In this document: piece after piece, positions 51,668 through 60,676 of the stretch
Position numbering within the stretch: the stretch's first letter is position 1
Layout: the number at the start of each line of letters is the position of its first letter
Assembly (NCBI RefSeq): GCF_003933745.1
Contig: NZ_RSEB01000004.1
Span: 620,001 to 684,000, forward strand
Direction of reading: 5' to 3'
Length of the DNA stretch: 64,000 bases
From: Glycomyces terrestris
GTDB taxonomy: Bacteria; Actinomycetota; Actinomycetes; Mycobacteriales; Micromonosporaceae
The notes under the pieces: model-generated
The model's input: only the letters and a program-made list of their open reading frames with translations
The model's database searches: none
What the model was told of the DNA's origin: nothing
Program-made: the position numbers and the translations under genes

Positions 51668-51937
51668 CTACTCGGCGTCCTGGTCGGTGGCGAGCACGGT
51701 CGCGAGGGCGTCGAGGGCGGCCTCGGCGCCCTCGCCCTCGGCGCGGAGGACGACTTCGTCGCCGTACTTGGCGCCGATGCTCACGACCAGGAGCATCGAG
51801 GCGGCGTCGACGGGCTCCTCGCCGGGCCGGCCGATGGTGACCGGGACCGGCTGCTCCTTGGCGGCCTTGACGAAGAGGCGGGCCGGGCGCAGGTGCAGGC
51901 CCACCTTCGATCCGATGACGACGGTGCGTTCAGACAT
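51668..51937 (-). CDS. ptsH: PTS phosphocarrier HPr
   Basis: 89 residues. His15 lies in the motif GLHLRPA, and a serine at position 47 (DAASMLLVV) sits where the regulatory Ser46 is in other HPr proteins. It carries phosphate from enzyme I to the fructose EIIA. Between the EIIBC and ptsI genes in the same operon. Confidence 0.95.
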   Translation of the reverse strand: MSERTVVIGSKVGLHLRPARLFVKAAKEQPVPVTIGRPGEEPVDAASMLLVVSIGAKYGDEVVLRAEGEGAEAALDALATVLATDQDAE

Positions 51938-51952
51938 GTGCTCCCCCGTGGG

Positions 51953-53425
51953 CTAGATGGTGACCAGGGCCTGGTCGTCGGCGGCCGCGGCGGCCTTGGA
52001 CTTCCAGGCGGTTTTGAGGACGACGGCGCACAGGCACGTCGCGGCGGCGCCGGCGAGGAGGGCGACGACGAAGCCGCCCGGGTTGCCGATGAGGGGCAGC
52101 ACCCACACGCCGCCGTGCGGGGCGCGGAGGGTCGAGCCGAACGCCATCGAGACCGCGCCGGCGGCGGCGCCGCCGATCACGGTGGACGGGATGACGCGCA
52201 GCGGGTCGGCGGCGGCGAACGGGATCGCGCCTTCGCTGATGAAGAACGCGCCCAGGAGCCAGGCGGCCTTCCCGGACTGGCGTTCGGGCTGGCTGAACAG
52301 GCGGGGGCGCACCACGGTCGCGAGGGCGAGGCCGAGCGGCGGGACCATGCCGGCGGCCATGACGGCGGCCATGATGGTGAGGTCGCCGGAGGCGAGGGCG
52401 CCGACGCCGAACAGGTACGCGACCTTGTTGACGGGGCCGCCGAGGTCGAAGCCCATCATGGCGCCGAGGAGGAGGCCGAGGAGGACCGCGTCGACGCCGG
52501 AGAGGCCGGCGAGCCAGTCGGTGAGCCAGGCCTGGGCCTCGGCGATGGGCCGTCCGATGAGGACGAGCATGGTGAACCCGGTCGCGAACACGCTCACCAG
52601 CGGGACGATGACGATCCGCATGATGCCGGAGAACGCCTGGTTGGCCTTGACGAGCTTGAGCGCCATGACGATCGCGCCGGCGATGAGGCCGGCGGCGACG
52701 CCGCCGAGGAAGCCCGCGCCGACGGCGACGGCGATGAGGCCGCCGACGACGCCGGGCGCGATGCCCATGCGGTCGGCCATGCCGAAGGCGATGAACCCGG
52801 CGAGGATCGGCACGAGCATGGAGAACGCGAGCCCGCCGATGTAGAACATGACGCCGGCGATCCCGGCCTCGGCGAGGAGGCGCGTCGGGTCGGCGATGGC
52901 CTCGTAGGTGACGCCTTCGAAGGTGCCGCCGTTGACGACGTTGGCGATCTCGGCGCCGCCGATGACGAACGCGAGGGCGATGAGGATGCCGCCGGCGGCG
53001 ACGAACGGCAGCATGTAGGACACGCCGGTCATGAGCCAGAGGCGGAGTTTCGCGCCGGGGCCGAGCTTCGGGCCGGCCGGGGCCGCGGGCGCGGCGGCGG
53101 CCGCGGCGGGCGCGGGCGCCTCCGCGGCCTTGGCGGCGGCTTCGGCGACCATGTCGGCGGCGTGGTTGATGCCGCGCTTGACCGGGCCGGAGACGAGCGG
53201 CTTACCGGCGAAGCGGTCCTTCTCGCGGACGTTGACGTCGGCGGCGAAGATGACCGCGTCGGCGGCGGCGATGACGGCGGGGTCGAGCGGTTCGGCGCCG
53301 GCGGCGCCCTGCGTCTCGACGTGGATCTCGTGCCCGGCGTCCTTGGCGGCCTGTTCGAGCGCTTCGGCGGCCATGTAGGTGTGGGCGATGCCCGTGGGGC
53401 ATGAGGTGACGGCTACGAGCTTCAT
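51953..53425 (-). CDS. PTS fructose-specific EIIBC
   Basis: 490 residues. The EIIB domain (1-100) carries phospho-Cys9 in AVTSCPTGIAHTYMAAEAL. An Ala/Pro linker of about 30 residues leads to the membrane EIIC domain (about 130-475), with GVSYMLPFVAAGGILIALAF and the substrate segment EGAIPFAAADPLRVIPS. It imports fructose as fructose-1-phosphate. EIIA is on a separate gene, whereas streptomycetes and corynebacteria commonly have one fused EIIABC. Confidence 0.95.
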   Translation of the reverse strand: MKLVAVTSCPTGIAHTYMAAEALEQAAKDAGHEIHVETQGAAGAEPLDPAVIAAADAVIFAADVNVREKDRFAGKPLVSGPVKRGINHAADMVAEAAAKAAEAPAPAAAAAAPAAPAGPKLGPGAKLRLWLMTGVSYMLPFVAAGGILIALAFVIGGAEIANVVNGGTFEGVTYEAIADPTRLLAEAGIAGVMFYIGGLAFSMLVPILAGFIAFGMADRMGIAPGVVGGLIAVAVGAGFLGGVAAGLIAGAIVMALKLVKANQAFSGIMRIVIVPLVSVFATGFTMLVLIGRPIAEAQAWLTDWLAGLSGVDAVLLGLLLGAMMGFDLGGPVNKVAYLFGVGALASGDLTIMAAVMAAGMVPPLGLALATVVRPRLFSQPERQSGKAAWLLGAFFISEGAIPFAAADPLRVIPSTVIGGAAAGAVSMAFGSTLRAPHGGVWVLPLIGNPGGFVVALLAGAAATCLCAVVLKTAWKSKAAAAADDQALVTI

Positions 53426-53454
53426 TGTTCGTGCACCTTCTTCGTGCTGTGCGC

Positions 53455-53901
53455 CTATGCGAGGGCGCTGTTGATGAGGGCGGCGGCCGCGGCGGCGTCG
53501 GGCGCGTCGCGCAGTGCGGCCTTGAAGTCCTGGTGGACGAGTTTGCGCGCCAGGGACGCGAGGATGGTCATGTGGTCGGAGCCGCCGCCCGCGGGGGCGG
53601 CGATGAGGAAGACGAGGTCGGCGGGGCCGTCGTCGGCGCCGAAGTCGACGCCGGCGGCCGAGCGCCCGAAGGCGAGGCTGGGGGCGGTGACGTGGGCGCT
53701 GCGGGCGTGCGGGATGCCGATGCCGCCTTCGATGCCGGTGGGCATCTGCTCTTCGCGGGCGCGCACGTCGGCGAGGAAGCCCTCGGTGTCGGTGACGCGC
53801 CCGGCGGCGGCCAGGCGGGCCGCCAGCGCGGCGGTGGCCGCGTGGCGGTCGGCGCCGGTGAGGTCGAGGTCGACGAGGTCGGCGGTGATCAGATCGGACA
53901 T
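53455..53901 (-). CDS. PTS fructose-specific EIIA
   Basis: 148 residues. The phosphorylated His65 is in GGIGIPHARS, typical of the fructose/mannitol EIIA (PtsN-like) family. It hands phosphate from HPr to the EIIB domain coded next. It lies between fruK and the EIIBC gene. Confidence 0.94.
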   Translation of the reverse strand: MSDLITADLVDLDLTGADRHAATAALAARLAAAGRVTDTEGFLADVRAREEQMPTGIEGGIGIPHARSAHVTAPSLAFGRSAAGVDFGADDGPADLVFLIAAPAGGGSDHMTILASLARKLVHQDFKAALRDAPDAAAAAALINSALA

Positions 53902-53921
53902 TGGTGTGCTCCTTCTCGTGT

Positions 53922-54866
53922 TCAGCGCAGGACCAGGTCGGGGTCCGGGGCGGCGGTGACCTCGACGGCGGCGAGGTCGATGTCGGCGGGGGCGGGCATG
54001 ATCGAGCCGGGGAGGGCGACGGCGGCGGTGCCCCAGGCGACGGCGGCGGCGAGGGCGTCGGGGCCGGCGCCGCCGGCGGCGAGGAATCCGGCGAGGGCGG
54101 CGTCGCCGGCGCCGACGGTGCTGGCGACGGGTCCGGCGAGGGGGGCGCGGGCGTGGTGGACGCCGGCGGCGTCGACGAGGATCGCGCCGTCGGCGCCGAG
54201 GCTGGCGAGGACGGCGGAGGCGCCTTGGTCGCGGAGCGCCTGGGCGGCGCGGACGGCGTCGCCGAGGGTGGCGATGGGGGTGCGGGCGGCTTCGGCGAGT
54301 TCGTCGCGGTTGGGTTTGACGAGGTCGGGGCGGGCGCGGAGGCTTTCGGCGAAGGCGGGGCCGGAGGTGTCGACGGCGGCGCGGGCGCCGGCGTTGCGGG
54401 TGCGTTCGACGAGGAGGGCGTAGAAGTCGGGGCCGACGCCGGGCGGGAGGCTGCCGCAGCCGGCGATCCAGGAGGCGGGCCGGTCGAGGGTGGGGGCGAT
54501 GGCGGCGACGAGGAGCTCTTCGATCTCGGTGGGGCGCAGGGCGGGCCCGGACTCGTTGAGTTTGGTGACGGTGCCGTCGGCTTCGGCGATGGTGAGGTTG
54601 GAGCGGACGCCTTGGGAGACGGGGACCTCTTCGACGGGGACGCCGGCTTCGCCGAGGAGGTCGAGGAGTTCGGTGCCGGCGTGGCCGCCGGTGGTGAGGA
54701 CGGCGCGGGTGGCGTGGCCGTTGGCGACGAGGGCGCGGGAGACGTTGACGCCCTTGCCGCCGGGGTCGACGCGGTCGGAGGCGGCCCGGTGGATCTCGCC
54801 GCGGCGGAGCCGGTCGACGGCGATGGTGCGGTCGAGGCTCGGGTTGGCGGTGACCGTGACGATCAT
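53922..54866 (-). CDS. fruK: 1-phosphofructokinase
   Basis: 314 residues from an ATG that overlaps the fruR stop (ATGA). PfkB-family motifs: TANPSLDRTIAVDRLRRGE, DPGGKGVNVSRALVANG and the catalytic STVGAGDAALAGFLA. It turns the incoming fructose-1-phosphate into fructose-1,6-bisphosphate. Second gene of the operon. Confidence 0.95.
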   Translation of the reverse strand: MIVTVTANPSLDRTIAVDRLRRGEIHRAASDRVDPGGKGVNVSRALVANGHATRAVLTTGGHAGTELLDLLGEAGVPVEEVPVSQGVRSNLTIAEADGTVTKLNESGPALRPTEIEELLVAAIAPTLDRPASWIAGCGSLPPGVGPDFYALLVERTRNAGARAAVDTSGPAFAESLRARPDLVKPNRDELAEAARTPIATLGDAVRAAQALRDQGASAVLASLGADGAILVDAAGVHHARAPLAGPVASTVGAGDAALAGFLAAGGAGPDALAAAVAWGTAAVALPGSIMPAPADIDLAAVEVTAAPDPDLVLR

Positions 54867-55624
54867 GCGCGCACCACTTTCAGGTCGGCGGCCTCGAGGT
54901 CGGCGGTGAGCCCGGTGTCGAGGCCGGTGTCGGTGACGAACAGGTCGACCTGGTCGAGGGTCCCGAAGCGGGCCAGGCAGTCGTTGCCGACCTTGGTGTG
55001 GTCGGCGAGGACGACGGATTTGCGGGCGGCGGCGATCATGGCGCGCTTGACGGCGGCCTCGCCGGTGTCGGGGGTGGTGAGGCCGCGTTCGGCGCTGACG
55101 CCGTTCGCGCCGAGGAAGGCGACGTCGACGTAGGTGTCGGCGAGGGCGCGCAGGGCCCAGTCGTCGACGGCGGCCATGGTGCGGCCGCGGACCTTGCCGC
55201 CGACGATGAGGACGGTGAGGCGGGGTTTGGCGGCGAGGAGGGAGGCGATGAGGACGGAGTTGGTGACGACGGTGAGTTCGCGGTCGCCGGGGAGGATCTC
55301 GGCGAGGCGGGCGGTGGTGGTGCCGGCGTCGAGGAGGATCGCGCCTTCGGCGGGGACCTCGTTGAGGGCGGCGGCGGCGATGCGCTCCTTCGCGGCGGTC
55401 TGGACGGTGTCGCGGGCGGCGACGGTGGGTTCGAAGCCGAGGCGTTCGAGGGGGATCGCGCCGCCGTGGACCTTCTTGACGACGCCCTGGCGTTCGAGGG
55501 CGGTGAGGTCGCGGCGGATGGTCTCGGTGGTGACCGCGAAGGCGGCGGCGAGGGCGGCGACGTCGACGCGGCCCTCGGCGCGGGCGCGCTCGGCGATGCG
55601 CTGCTGGCGCTCTTCCGCGAACAT
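54863..55624 (-). CDS. fruR: DeoR family repressor of the fructose operon
   Basis: 253 residues. The helix-turn-helix is typical DeoR (ERQQRIAERARAEGRVDVAA; VTTETIRRDLTALERQGVV), followed by the sugar-phosphate-binding region with LDAGTTTARLAEIL and VVTNSVLIASLL. It heads the operon behind GGAGGTG and probably responds to fructose-1-phosphate. Its binding site is likely the AT-rich leader at 55640-55660. Confidence 0.94.
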   Translation of the reverse strand: MFAEERQQRIAERARAEGRVDVAALAAAFAVTTETIRRDLTALERQGVVKKVHGGAIPLERLGFEPTVAARDTVQTAAKERIAAAALNEVPAEGAILLDAGTTTARLAEILPGDRELTVVTNSVLIASLLAAKPRLTVLIVGGKVRGRTMAAVDDWALRALADTYVDVAFLGANGVSAERGLTTPDTGEAAVKRAMIAAARKSVVLADHTKVGNDCLARFGTLDQVDLFVTDTGLDTGLTADLEAADLKVVRA

Positions 55625-55658
55625 GTTGTTTCACCTCCGTTTCGATTGGATTCATTTG

Positions 55659-55688
55659 GTTATACATGGCTCCATGTGGCTTCGTCAA
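55659..55688 (-). promoter_or_regulatory. Promoter of the fructose PTS operon
   Basis: Leftward -35 TTGACG (55683-55688), 18-base spacer, -10 TATAAC (55659-55664). The following leader, AAATGAATCCAATCGAAAC on the coding strand, is AT-rich with AATGAATC/CAATCGAA half-sites and may be the FruR operator. Confidence 0.7.
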
Positions 55689-55822
55689 CTCGGTGCGGGC
55701 CGCCGCGGGCGTCACGATTGCGTAACGGGCCCGCCGGCCTCGAACGCTACCGAGCGGGCGGGGCCGCGGCCGCGTTTCGGCCGGGACGGCGGGCCGGCCG
55801 CGGCGCGTGCTTGAATGCGGGC

Positions 55823-56329
55823 ATGGCCATCACGATCCTCAGAGGGGACATCACCCGCCAGCGGGTCGACGCGATCGTCAACGCCGCGAACTCCTCGCTC
55901 CTGGGCGGCGGCGGCGTGGACGGGGCGATCCACCGGGCGGGCGGGCCCGCGATCCTGGAGGCGTGCCGGGCGCTGCGGGCCGGCGAGTACCGGCAGGGCC
56001 TGCCGACCGGGCAGGCCGTCGCCACGACCGCGGGGCGGTTGGACGCGCGGTGGGTGATCCACACCGTCGGCCCGGTCTGGTCCCGGGACGAGGACCGGAG
56101 CGCGCTCCTGGCCTCCTGCTACCGCGAGTCGCTGCGGGTCGCCGCCGAGCTGGGGGCCGCGTCGGTGGCGTTTCCTGCCGTGTCGGCGGGGGTATACGGC
56201 TGGCCTGCCGAATCGGCCGCGCGCATCGCGGTGGACGCGGTGCGCGCGCACGGGACCGAAGTGGACGACGTCAGGTTCGTGCTGTTCAACGACGAGGTCT
56301 ACGCGGCCTTCGAGCGGGCCGCGGGCTGA
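55823..56329 (+). CDS. Macro domain protein (O-acetyl-ADP-ribose deacetylase-like)
   Basis: 168 residues from ATG 55823; the longer frame upstream is antisense to fruR. It is a bare macro domain: RGDITRQRVDAIVNAANSSL then LGGGGVDGAIHRAGGP, the motif set of MacroD-type hydrolases, and the second loop FPAVSAGVYGWPAESAARIA. It probably removes ADP-ribose or deacetylates O-acetyl-ADP-ribose. No ADP-ribosyltransferase or NAD-consuming gene is adjacent. Confidence 0.92.
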   Translation: MAITILRGDITRQRVDAIVNAANSSLLGGGGVDGAIHRAGGPAILEACRALRAGEYRQGLPTGQAVATTAGRLDARWVIHTVGPVWSRDEDRSALLASCYRESLRVAAELGAASVAFPAVSAGVYGWPAESAARIAVDAVRAHGTEVDDVRFVLFNDEVYAAFERAAG

Positions 56330-56400
56330 CGCCCGCACCGCCGCGCCCCGCTGTCGGACCCCGCCGGTACGGTTCCGGGCAACGGACGAAGGGGACCCGC

Positions 56401-57279
56401 ATGAAGACGCTCACCGAGGACGCGTTCGCCGCCGCCGAACGGTACCTGGAGCTCCACGCCAGACTCGTCGACCGGCTCCGGTTCGCCCACGCGTTCCTCG
56501 GCGCCCCGGGGGAACTGGTGCGCAACGCCGTCGCCGCCTACCAGAACCTCGACGGCGGCTTCGGCCACGCGATCGAACCGGACCTGCGCGGTTCGGGCAG
56601 CCAGCCGCAGGGCGCCGAGATCGCGCTGTGGATGGTCGAGGGCATCGCCGCCGCCGACGAGCCGATGCTCCTGCGCGCCTGCGACTGGCTCGAGGCGCAC
56701 GCCACCGAGGACGGCGGCGTGCCGTGGGTGCTGCCGAGCGTCCTCGACGACGAGCGCGCGCCGTGGTGGCAGCCGCAGGGCGAGAAGCCGCCGGCCGCGC
56801 TCAACCCGACCGCGCCCATCGCCGGGCTCCTCCACGCGCACGGCGTCGACCACCCGTGGCTCGGTCCGGCGACCGAGTTCTGCTGGCAGGCGATCGCCGG
56901 GATCAGCGAGATCGGCGCGTACGACGCGATGTGCATCCTGACCTTCCTCGAGCGCGTCCCCGACCGCGAGCGCGCCGAGGCCGAGTTCCAGCGGCTGCGC
57001 GCCTCCCTGCGCGACGCGGCCGCGCTCGACCCGGACGCCCCCGGGCACGTCCACTCCCCCGTCGACCTCGCCCCGCGCCCTGACGCCATGGCGCGCAGGC
57101 TGTTCAGCGACGACGAGCTCAACCTCCACCTCGACCGGGTGATCGACGCCCAGGGCGGGGACGGCGGCTGGGCCCCGAACTTCGAGCTGTGGACGCCCGT
57201 CGTCGCCCACGAATGGGGCGGCTACCTGACACTGGCGCGGCTGCGGACGCTCCAGGCGTACGGGCGCATCGAGCAGTAG
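56401..57279 (+). CDS. Prenyltransferase/terpene-cyclase-like alpha/alpha toroid protein
   Basis: 292 residues from ATG 56401. QW-like repeats are visible: AAYQNLDGGFGHAIEPDLRG, DWLEAHATEDGGVPW and DAQGGDGGWAPNFELW, which build an alpha/alpha barrel as in squalene cyclases and prenyltransferase beta subunits. No DxDD catalytic motif is seen, so enzyme activity is uncertain. Relatives are common in actinobacteria as lone genes. Function unknown. Confidence 0.75.
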   Translation: MKTLTEDAFAAAERYLELHARLVDRLRFAHAFLGAPGELVRNAVAAYQNLDGGFGHAIEPDLRGSGSQPQGAEIALWMVEGIAAADEPMLLRACDWLEAHATEDGGVPWVLPSVLDDERAPWWQPQGEKPPAALNPTAPIAGLLHAHGVDHPWLGPATEFCWQAIAGISEIGAYDAMCILTFLERVPDRERAEAEFQRLRASLRDAAALDPDAPGHVHSPVDLAPRPDAMARRLFSDDELNLHLDRVIDAQGGDGGWAPNFELWTPVVAHEWGGYLTLARLRTLQAYGRIEQ

Positions 57280-57285
57280 GGCGCG

Positions 57286-57324
57286 CCGGGCGGCCGCCGT
57301 CGGAGGCGAGGGGCGGCCGCCCGG
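57286..57324. terminator. Terminator between convergent genes
   Basis: Perfect 13-bp stem CCGGGCGGCCGCC/GGCGGCCGCCCGG around a 13-base loop. Confidence 0.7.
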
Positions 57325-57326
57325 GG

Positions 57327-57491
57327 TCAGGAGGCGAGGGTGTAGCGGGAGCCGCATCGGGATCGCATGCGGCTCCGCGCGTCCGGCGGGTCGATGAAGT
57401 CCTCGACGATCACGGTGATCACCGCGACGACCGCGAGCACGACCACGACCGCCGCGATGACCGCCGCGCCGAGCAGGCGCTTGTGCGTCAT
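57327..57491 (-). CDS. Small single-pass membrane protein (54 aa)
   Basis: ATG 57491 behind AAAGGAGC, a strong ribosome site, to TGA at 57327-57329. MTHKRLLGAA leads into one long helix (VIAAVVVVLAVVAVITVIV) and an Arg-rich tail with one Cys. An extended -10 (TGCTATACA, 57521-57529) lies upstream. No family recognised. Confidence 0.65.
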   Translation of the reverse strand: MTHKRLLGAAVIAAVVVVLAVVAVITVIVEDFIDPPDARSRMRSRCGSRYTLAS

Positions 57492-57608
57492 CGCGTCGCT
57501 CCTTTCGGGAGGCTGCCTCCTGTATAGCAGCTCCCGGGCGGGACCGGTCCCGGATTTCCGGGCGGCGCCGACGAGACCCGTTGCGGCGCAACGTGTCCGC
57601 GGCTCGCG

Positions 57609-58247
57609 TCAGGCGGGTTTGCGGGCCTCGCCGGCCAGGTGGGGACTGGCCTTGAGGGGGTAGGGCAGGTACGGGAGCCGGCGGGGTTCGAGGCCCGCGG
57701 TGTCGAAGCCGGCGGCGGCCAGGGCCGCGCCGGTGCCGCGGGAGGTGTGGCAGCCGCCCATGACGTGCGACCAGATCACGACGTCGAAGAGGTATTCGAG
57801 GGCGCGGAGGTTGCGGTTCTCGGAGCCGACGTGCTCCAGGAGCACGAGCCGCCCGCCGGGTTTGAGGACGCGGTGGATCTCGGCGAGCGCGCGGTCCTGG
57901 TCCTCGACCGAGCACAGCACGAGGGTGGAGACGACCGCGTCGAAGGAGTCGTTCTCGAAGGCGAGCCGCTCGGCCTGTCCGTCGAGGACGGTCGCCGCGA
58001 GGCCGAGGCCGTCGGCCTGCTCGCGGGCGAGGTCCCGCAGGGCCGCTTCGGGTTCGACCGCGACCAGTTCGGTCACGGCCGGCGGGTAGTGGGGGAAGTT
58101 GGCGCCGTGGCCGCTGCCGACCTCGAGCACCCTGCCGCTGAGTCCTGCCAGGAGCCGCGCCCGCTGCTCGCCGAGGCCGCGGTCCTCGATGGACGCGGCG
58201 GCCTTGGGGTACCAGCGGGCGAAGAGGCGGTGGCTCCTTCGTGCCAT
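57609..58247 (-). CDS. Class I SAM-dependent methyltransferase
   Basis: 212 residues from ATG 58247, with GAGGAG five bases upstream overlapping the previous gene's end. Motif I VLEVGSGHGANF, then VAVEPEAALRDLAREQA and NDSFDAVVSTLVLCSVEDQD with VLKPGGRLVLLEHVG place it in the type 11 group. The C-terminus GGCHTSRGTGAALAAAGFDT is typical of METTL7-like bacterial proteins. Coupled to a small membrane protein gene. Substrate unknown. Confidence 0.88.
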   Translation of the reverse strand: MARRSHRLFARWYPKAAASIEDRGLGEQRARLLAGLSGRVLEVGSGHGANFPHYPPAVTELVAVEPEAALRDLAREQADGLGLAATVLDGQAERLAFENDSFDAVVSTLVLCSVEDQDRALAEIHRVLKPGGRLVLLEHVGSENRNLRALEYLFDVVIWSHVMGGCHTSRGTGAALAAAGFDTAGLEPRRLPYLPYPLKASPHLAGEARKPA

Positions 58248-58249
58248 GT

Positions 58250-58438
58250 TCACTCCTCGTCGTTCTGCGACCGGGCCAGGAGCACGACGGCCACCACGAC
58301 GGCCAGCAGCAGGATCACGGCCACGAGGAAGGTGTCGACCGCGAACAGGGCGTTCAGGCCCCATGCGAGGAACGGGGCCATGACCACGAGCACCGCCGTC
58401 AGGGCGATCCAGCGCGCGTTGCGGCTCATGAAGTCCAT
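58250..58438 (-). CDS. Small two-helix membrane protein (62 aa)
   Basis: ATG 58438 behind GGAGGAG. Two hydrophobic helices (WIALTAVLVVMAPFLAWGL and FLVAVILLLAVVVAVVLLA) with a short turn and an acidic end NDEE. Its last codons supply the ribosome site of the methyltransferase gene, so the two are translationally coupled. Function unknown. Confidence 0.72.
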   Translation of the reverse strand: MDFMSRNARWIALTAVLVVMAPFLAWGLNALFAVDTFLVAVILLLAVVVAVVLLARSQNDEE

Positions 58439-58500
58439 CGGTGCTCCTCCCGGGTTCACCCCGAGCCTACGGGAGGGCCGCCCCGGGCGGGGGAGGCGGA

Positions 58501-60453
58501 TCAGTTGGTGCGCGTGTTCGGCAGGTGGTCGCCGAGGTAGCCGATCCAGACCTTGCCGGTGGCGCCGCCGGCGTCGTCGAGGAAGTGCATGCGGGGCGCG
58601 GGCGAGCCGACGGGCTGGAGCTTGATGTGGGCCGGCATGTACACGCGCCCTGAGGGATCGACCTCGGTCGGGACCCGGAACAGGCGCGCCCGGTAGAACT
58701 TCGGGTTCCCCGAGACGGAGTCGGACTCCTTCATGGACACCGTGGCCGGGGTGAGGTGCGGCTCGCCCGGGAGGGGCCGGGAGCACCAGTCGTAGAAGCC
58801 GCCGGTGAAGCGGTCCTCGGCGCGGGCGGCGGCGTAGGCGTCGAGGGCGCGCAGGGCGTCCCACGCCCGGCCGGTCCAGCGGCGGCGCTGGCGCGGGTAG
58901 GTGACGTCGAGGCGGGAGACCTCGGTGTCGATCGTGTCGGGCAGTTCGAGGTGGCGCAGCTGCTTGCGGGCGCGCTGGACGACGTCCATGAGGCTCTCGG
59001 CGTCGAGGGGGCCGTCGGGGCCGTCGTCCTGGACGCCGTAGACGGGGTCGGCGTGCTCGGCGAGGCGGCCCTCGAGCCAGCGGATGCGGTCCTGGGCCTT
59101 GCGTTCGCTCTCCTGGAGTTCGACGTAGTCGAGTTCGAGCCGGTCGTACTCGGCGCGCAGGCGCTCGAGCTCGTCGCCGCGGCCGCGGCGGCCGAGGAGG
59201 CCGGTGGACTCGACGGCGCGGGTGAGGGCGTCGAGGTGCGCGGACATCGTCTTGATGAGGGCGGTGGTCTCGGAGTCGCCGCCGCGGGCCATGTCGACGA
59301 GCGCTTCGAGGACGGCGTCGTCGAGGTGGTCGGCGAGGCGCTCGGCGATCTGGGCGGCGAGCCGGTCGGAGCCCTCGGCGGCGGGGGCAGGGGGCGCCGG
59401 CTCCGGTTGCGGGGCTTCGGGTTCCGGAGCCGCCGCCGGATCGGGCTGGGGCGCCGCGGCGGCCGGGACGGGCTGCGGCGATTCGGCCTCCGGTCGCGGC
59501 GCTGCGGGCTCGGGTTCCGGTTCGGGCGGCCTGGACTGGGGCGCGGGCGCGGCGGGTTTCGGGGAGCGGGGGACGGCGATCGCGGCCGGGCTCGGCGGGG
59601 CGGCGTGGAGCGCGGCCGGGTCGAGGGCGCCGGCGAGGATGCGGGCGACGCGCTGCTCTGCCTGGCGGATGTCGGCGGGGACCTGGCGGTGCACGGACAG
59701 CTCGACGACGCCGGTGACGACGACGTCGAGGGCGCGGGTGCCGTGCTCGCGGATGGCGCTGCCGCCGCGGGGCTGGTGGCGCATCGCGTACGACTCCTCG
59801 CCGGGCCGCACCCCGGGCAGGTAGGTGCGCAGGCCGCCGCCGAAGACGCTGAGGTCGGGGCCGAGCCAGGCGTTCAGCTCCTCCTGCGTCTTCGTGTCGT
59901 AGAGGCGCACGATCGAGGCGATGCCGGCGAGGGCCTCGGCGAGGTGGTCGGCGCAGGCGGCGGCGGTCGCCGGGTCGGTGCGGTCGACGGTGAGGACGAT
60001 GAGCGGGACGGCCCGCGAGGGGTGGGCGAGCCGGGCGGTGAGGTCCTTGACCTCCTCGGGGCCGACGAGGTGGACGCCGGCCTCGACCGGGACGGCGCCG
60101 TCGCCGGCGCGGCCGGTCGCGAGGTAGTCGGCCACGAAGCCGGGGGCGCGCACCGGCGCCGCGGTCGCGGACAGGTCGCCCTCGACGGTCACGGTGACCC
60201 AGCTGCGGTCGGGCCTGCGGCCCTGGGCCCAGGTCGCGGTGGTGCGCAGGCGGCCCCGGCCGGTGGGCTCGTCGAAGGTGTAGCGGCCGCAGACCCCGGT
60301 GTCGGCCAACGTGATCCGGGTGCGGCCGCGGGAGCGCTCGAGCAGGGGCGAGCCGTCGTCCTCGACGCCGGCCCACGCCGCGAAGCACCGCCGCAGCCGC
60401 GGTCCGAGCCGTTGCCCGCCGTCGCGGAGTACTGCCTGGTAGAACAGCGTCAC
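58501..60453 (-). CDS. Large multidomain protein of unknown function
   Basis: 650 residues. GTG 60453 (VTLFYQAVLRDGGQ) is chosen because GGAGG lies just upstream; GTG 60483 has no ribosome site. The N-terminal 270 residues look like an alpha/beta domain containing VPLIVLTVDRTDPATAAACA and LGPDLSVFGGGLRTYLPGVR. A Pro/Ala/Glu-rich linker of about 75 residues follows, then a coiled coil around LERLRAEYDRLELDYVELQE. The C-terminal domain ends in KVWIGYLGDHLPNTRTN. I have seen the SVFGGGLRTYLPG-like segment and this kind of ending in uncharacterised actinobacterial proteins but know no function. It sits alone with no obvious partner. Confidence 0.72.
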   Translation of the reverse strand: MTLFYQAVLRDGGQRLGPRLRRCFAAWAGVEDDGSPLLERSRGRTRITLADTGVCGRYTFDEPTGRGRLRTTATWAQGRRPDRSWVTVTVEGDLSATAAPVRAPGFVADYLATGRAGDGAVPVEAGVHLVGPEEVKDLTARLAHPSRAVPLIVLTVDRTDPATAAACADHLAEALAGIASIVRLYDTKTQEELNAWLGPDLSVFGGGLRTYLPGVRPGEESYAMRHQPRGGSAIREHGTRALDVVVTGVVELSVHRQVPADIRQAEQRVARILAGALDPAALHAAPPSPAAIAVPRSPKPAAPAPQSRPPEPEPEPAAPRPEAESPQPVPAAAAPQPDPAAAPEPEAPQPEPAPPAPAAEGSDRLAAQIAERLADHLDDAVLEALVDMARGGDSETTALIKTMSAHLDALTRAVESTGLLGRRGRGDELERLRAEYDRLELDYVELQESERKAQDRIRWLEGRLAEHADPVYGVQDDGPDGPLDAESLMDVVQRARKQLRHLELPDTIDTEVSRLDVTYPRQRRRWTGRAWDALRALDAYAAARAEDRFTGGFYDWCSRPLPGEPHLTPATVSMKESDSVSGNPKFYRARLFRVPTEVDPSGRVYMPAHIKLQPVGSPAPRMHFLDDAGGATGKVWIGYLGDHLPNTRTN

Positions 60454-60621
60454 TGTGCCTCCAGCGGGTCCTTCGGCGGCCACGTTGAAGGGACATGCTA
60501 CTGGAGATCGGGCCGCGGGTCGTCCACCAAATCCAATAGGGACGGTCGCGGACCGCGGCTGCGTCCGAGGCGGGGCGGCCGGAGGGCGGCGGCCTCGCGC
60601 CAGTCGACGTCCGGGCGCGGA

Positions 60622-60653
60622 ACGGGCCCGCGCCTCGGTCGGCGCGGGCCCGT
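60622..60653. terminator. Terminator after the tauE-like gene
   Basis: Perfect 13-bp stem (60622-60634 with 60641-60653), loop TCGGTC. Confidence 0.8.
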
Positions 60654-60676
60654 CGCGGATTGACGGCGTACTGGGG

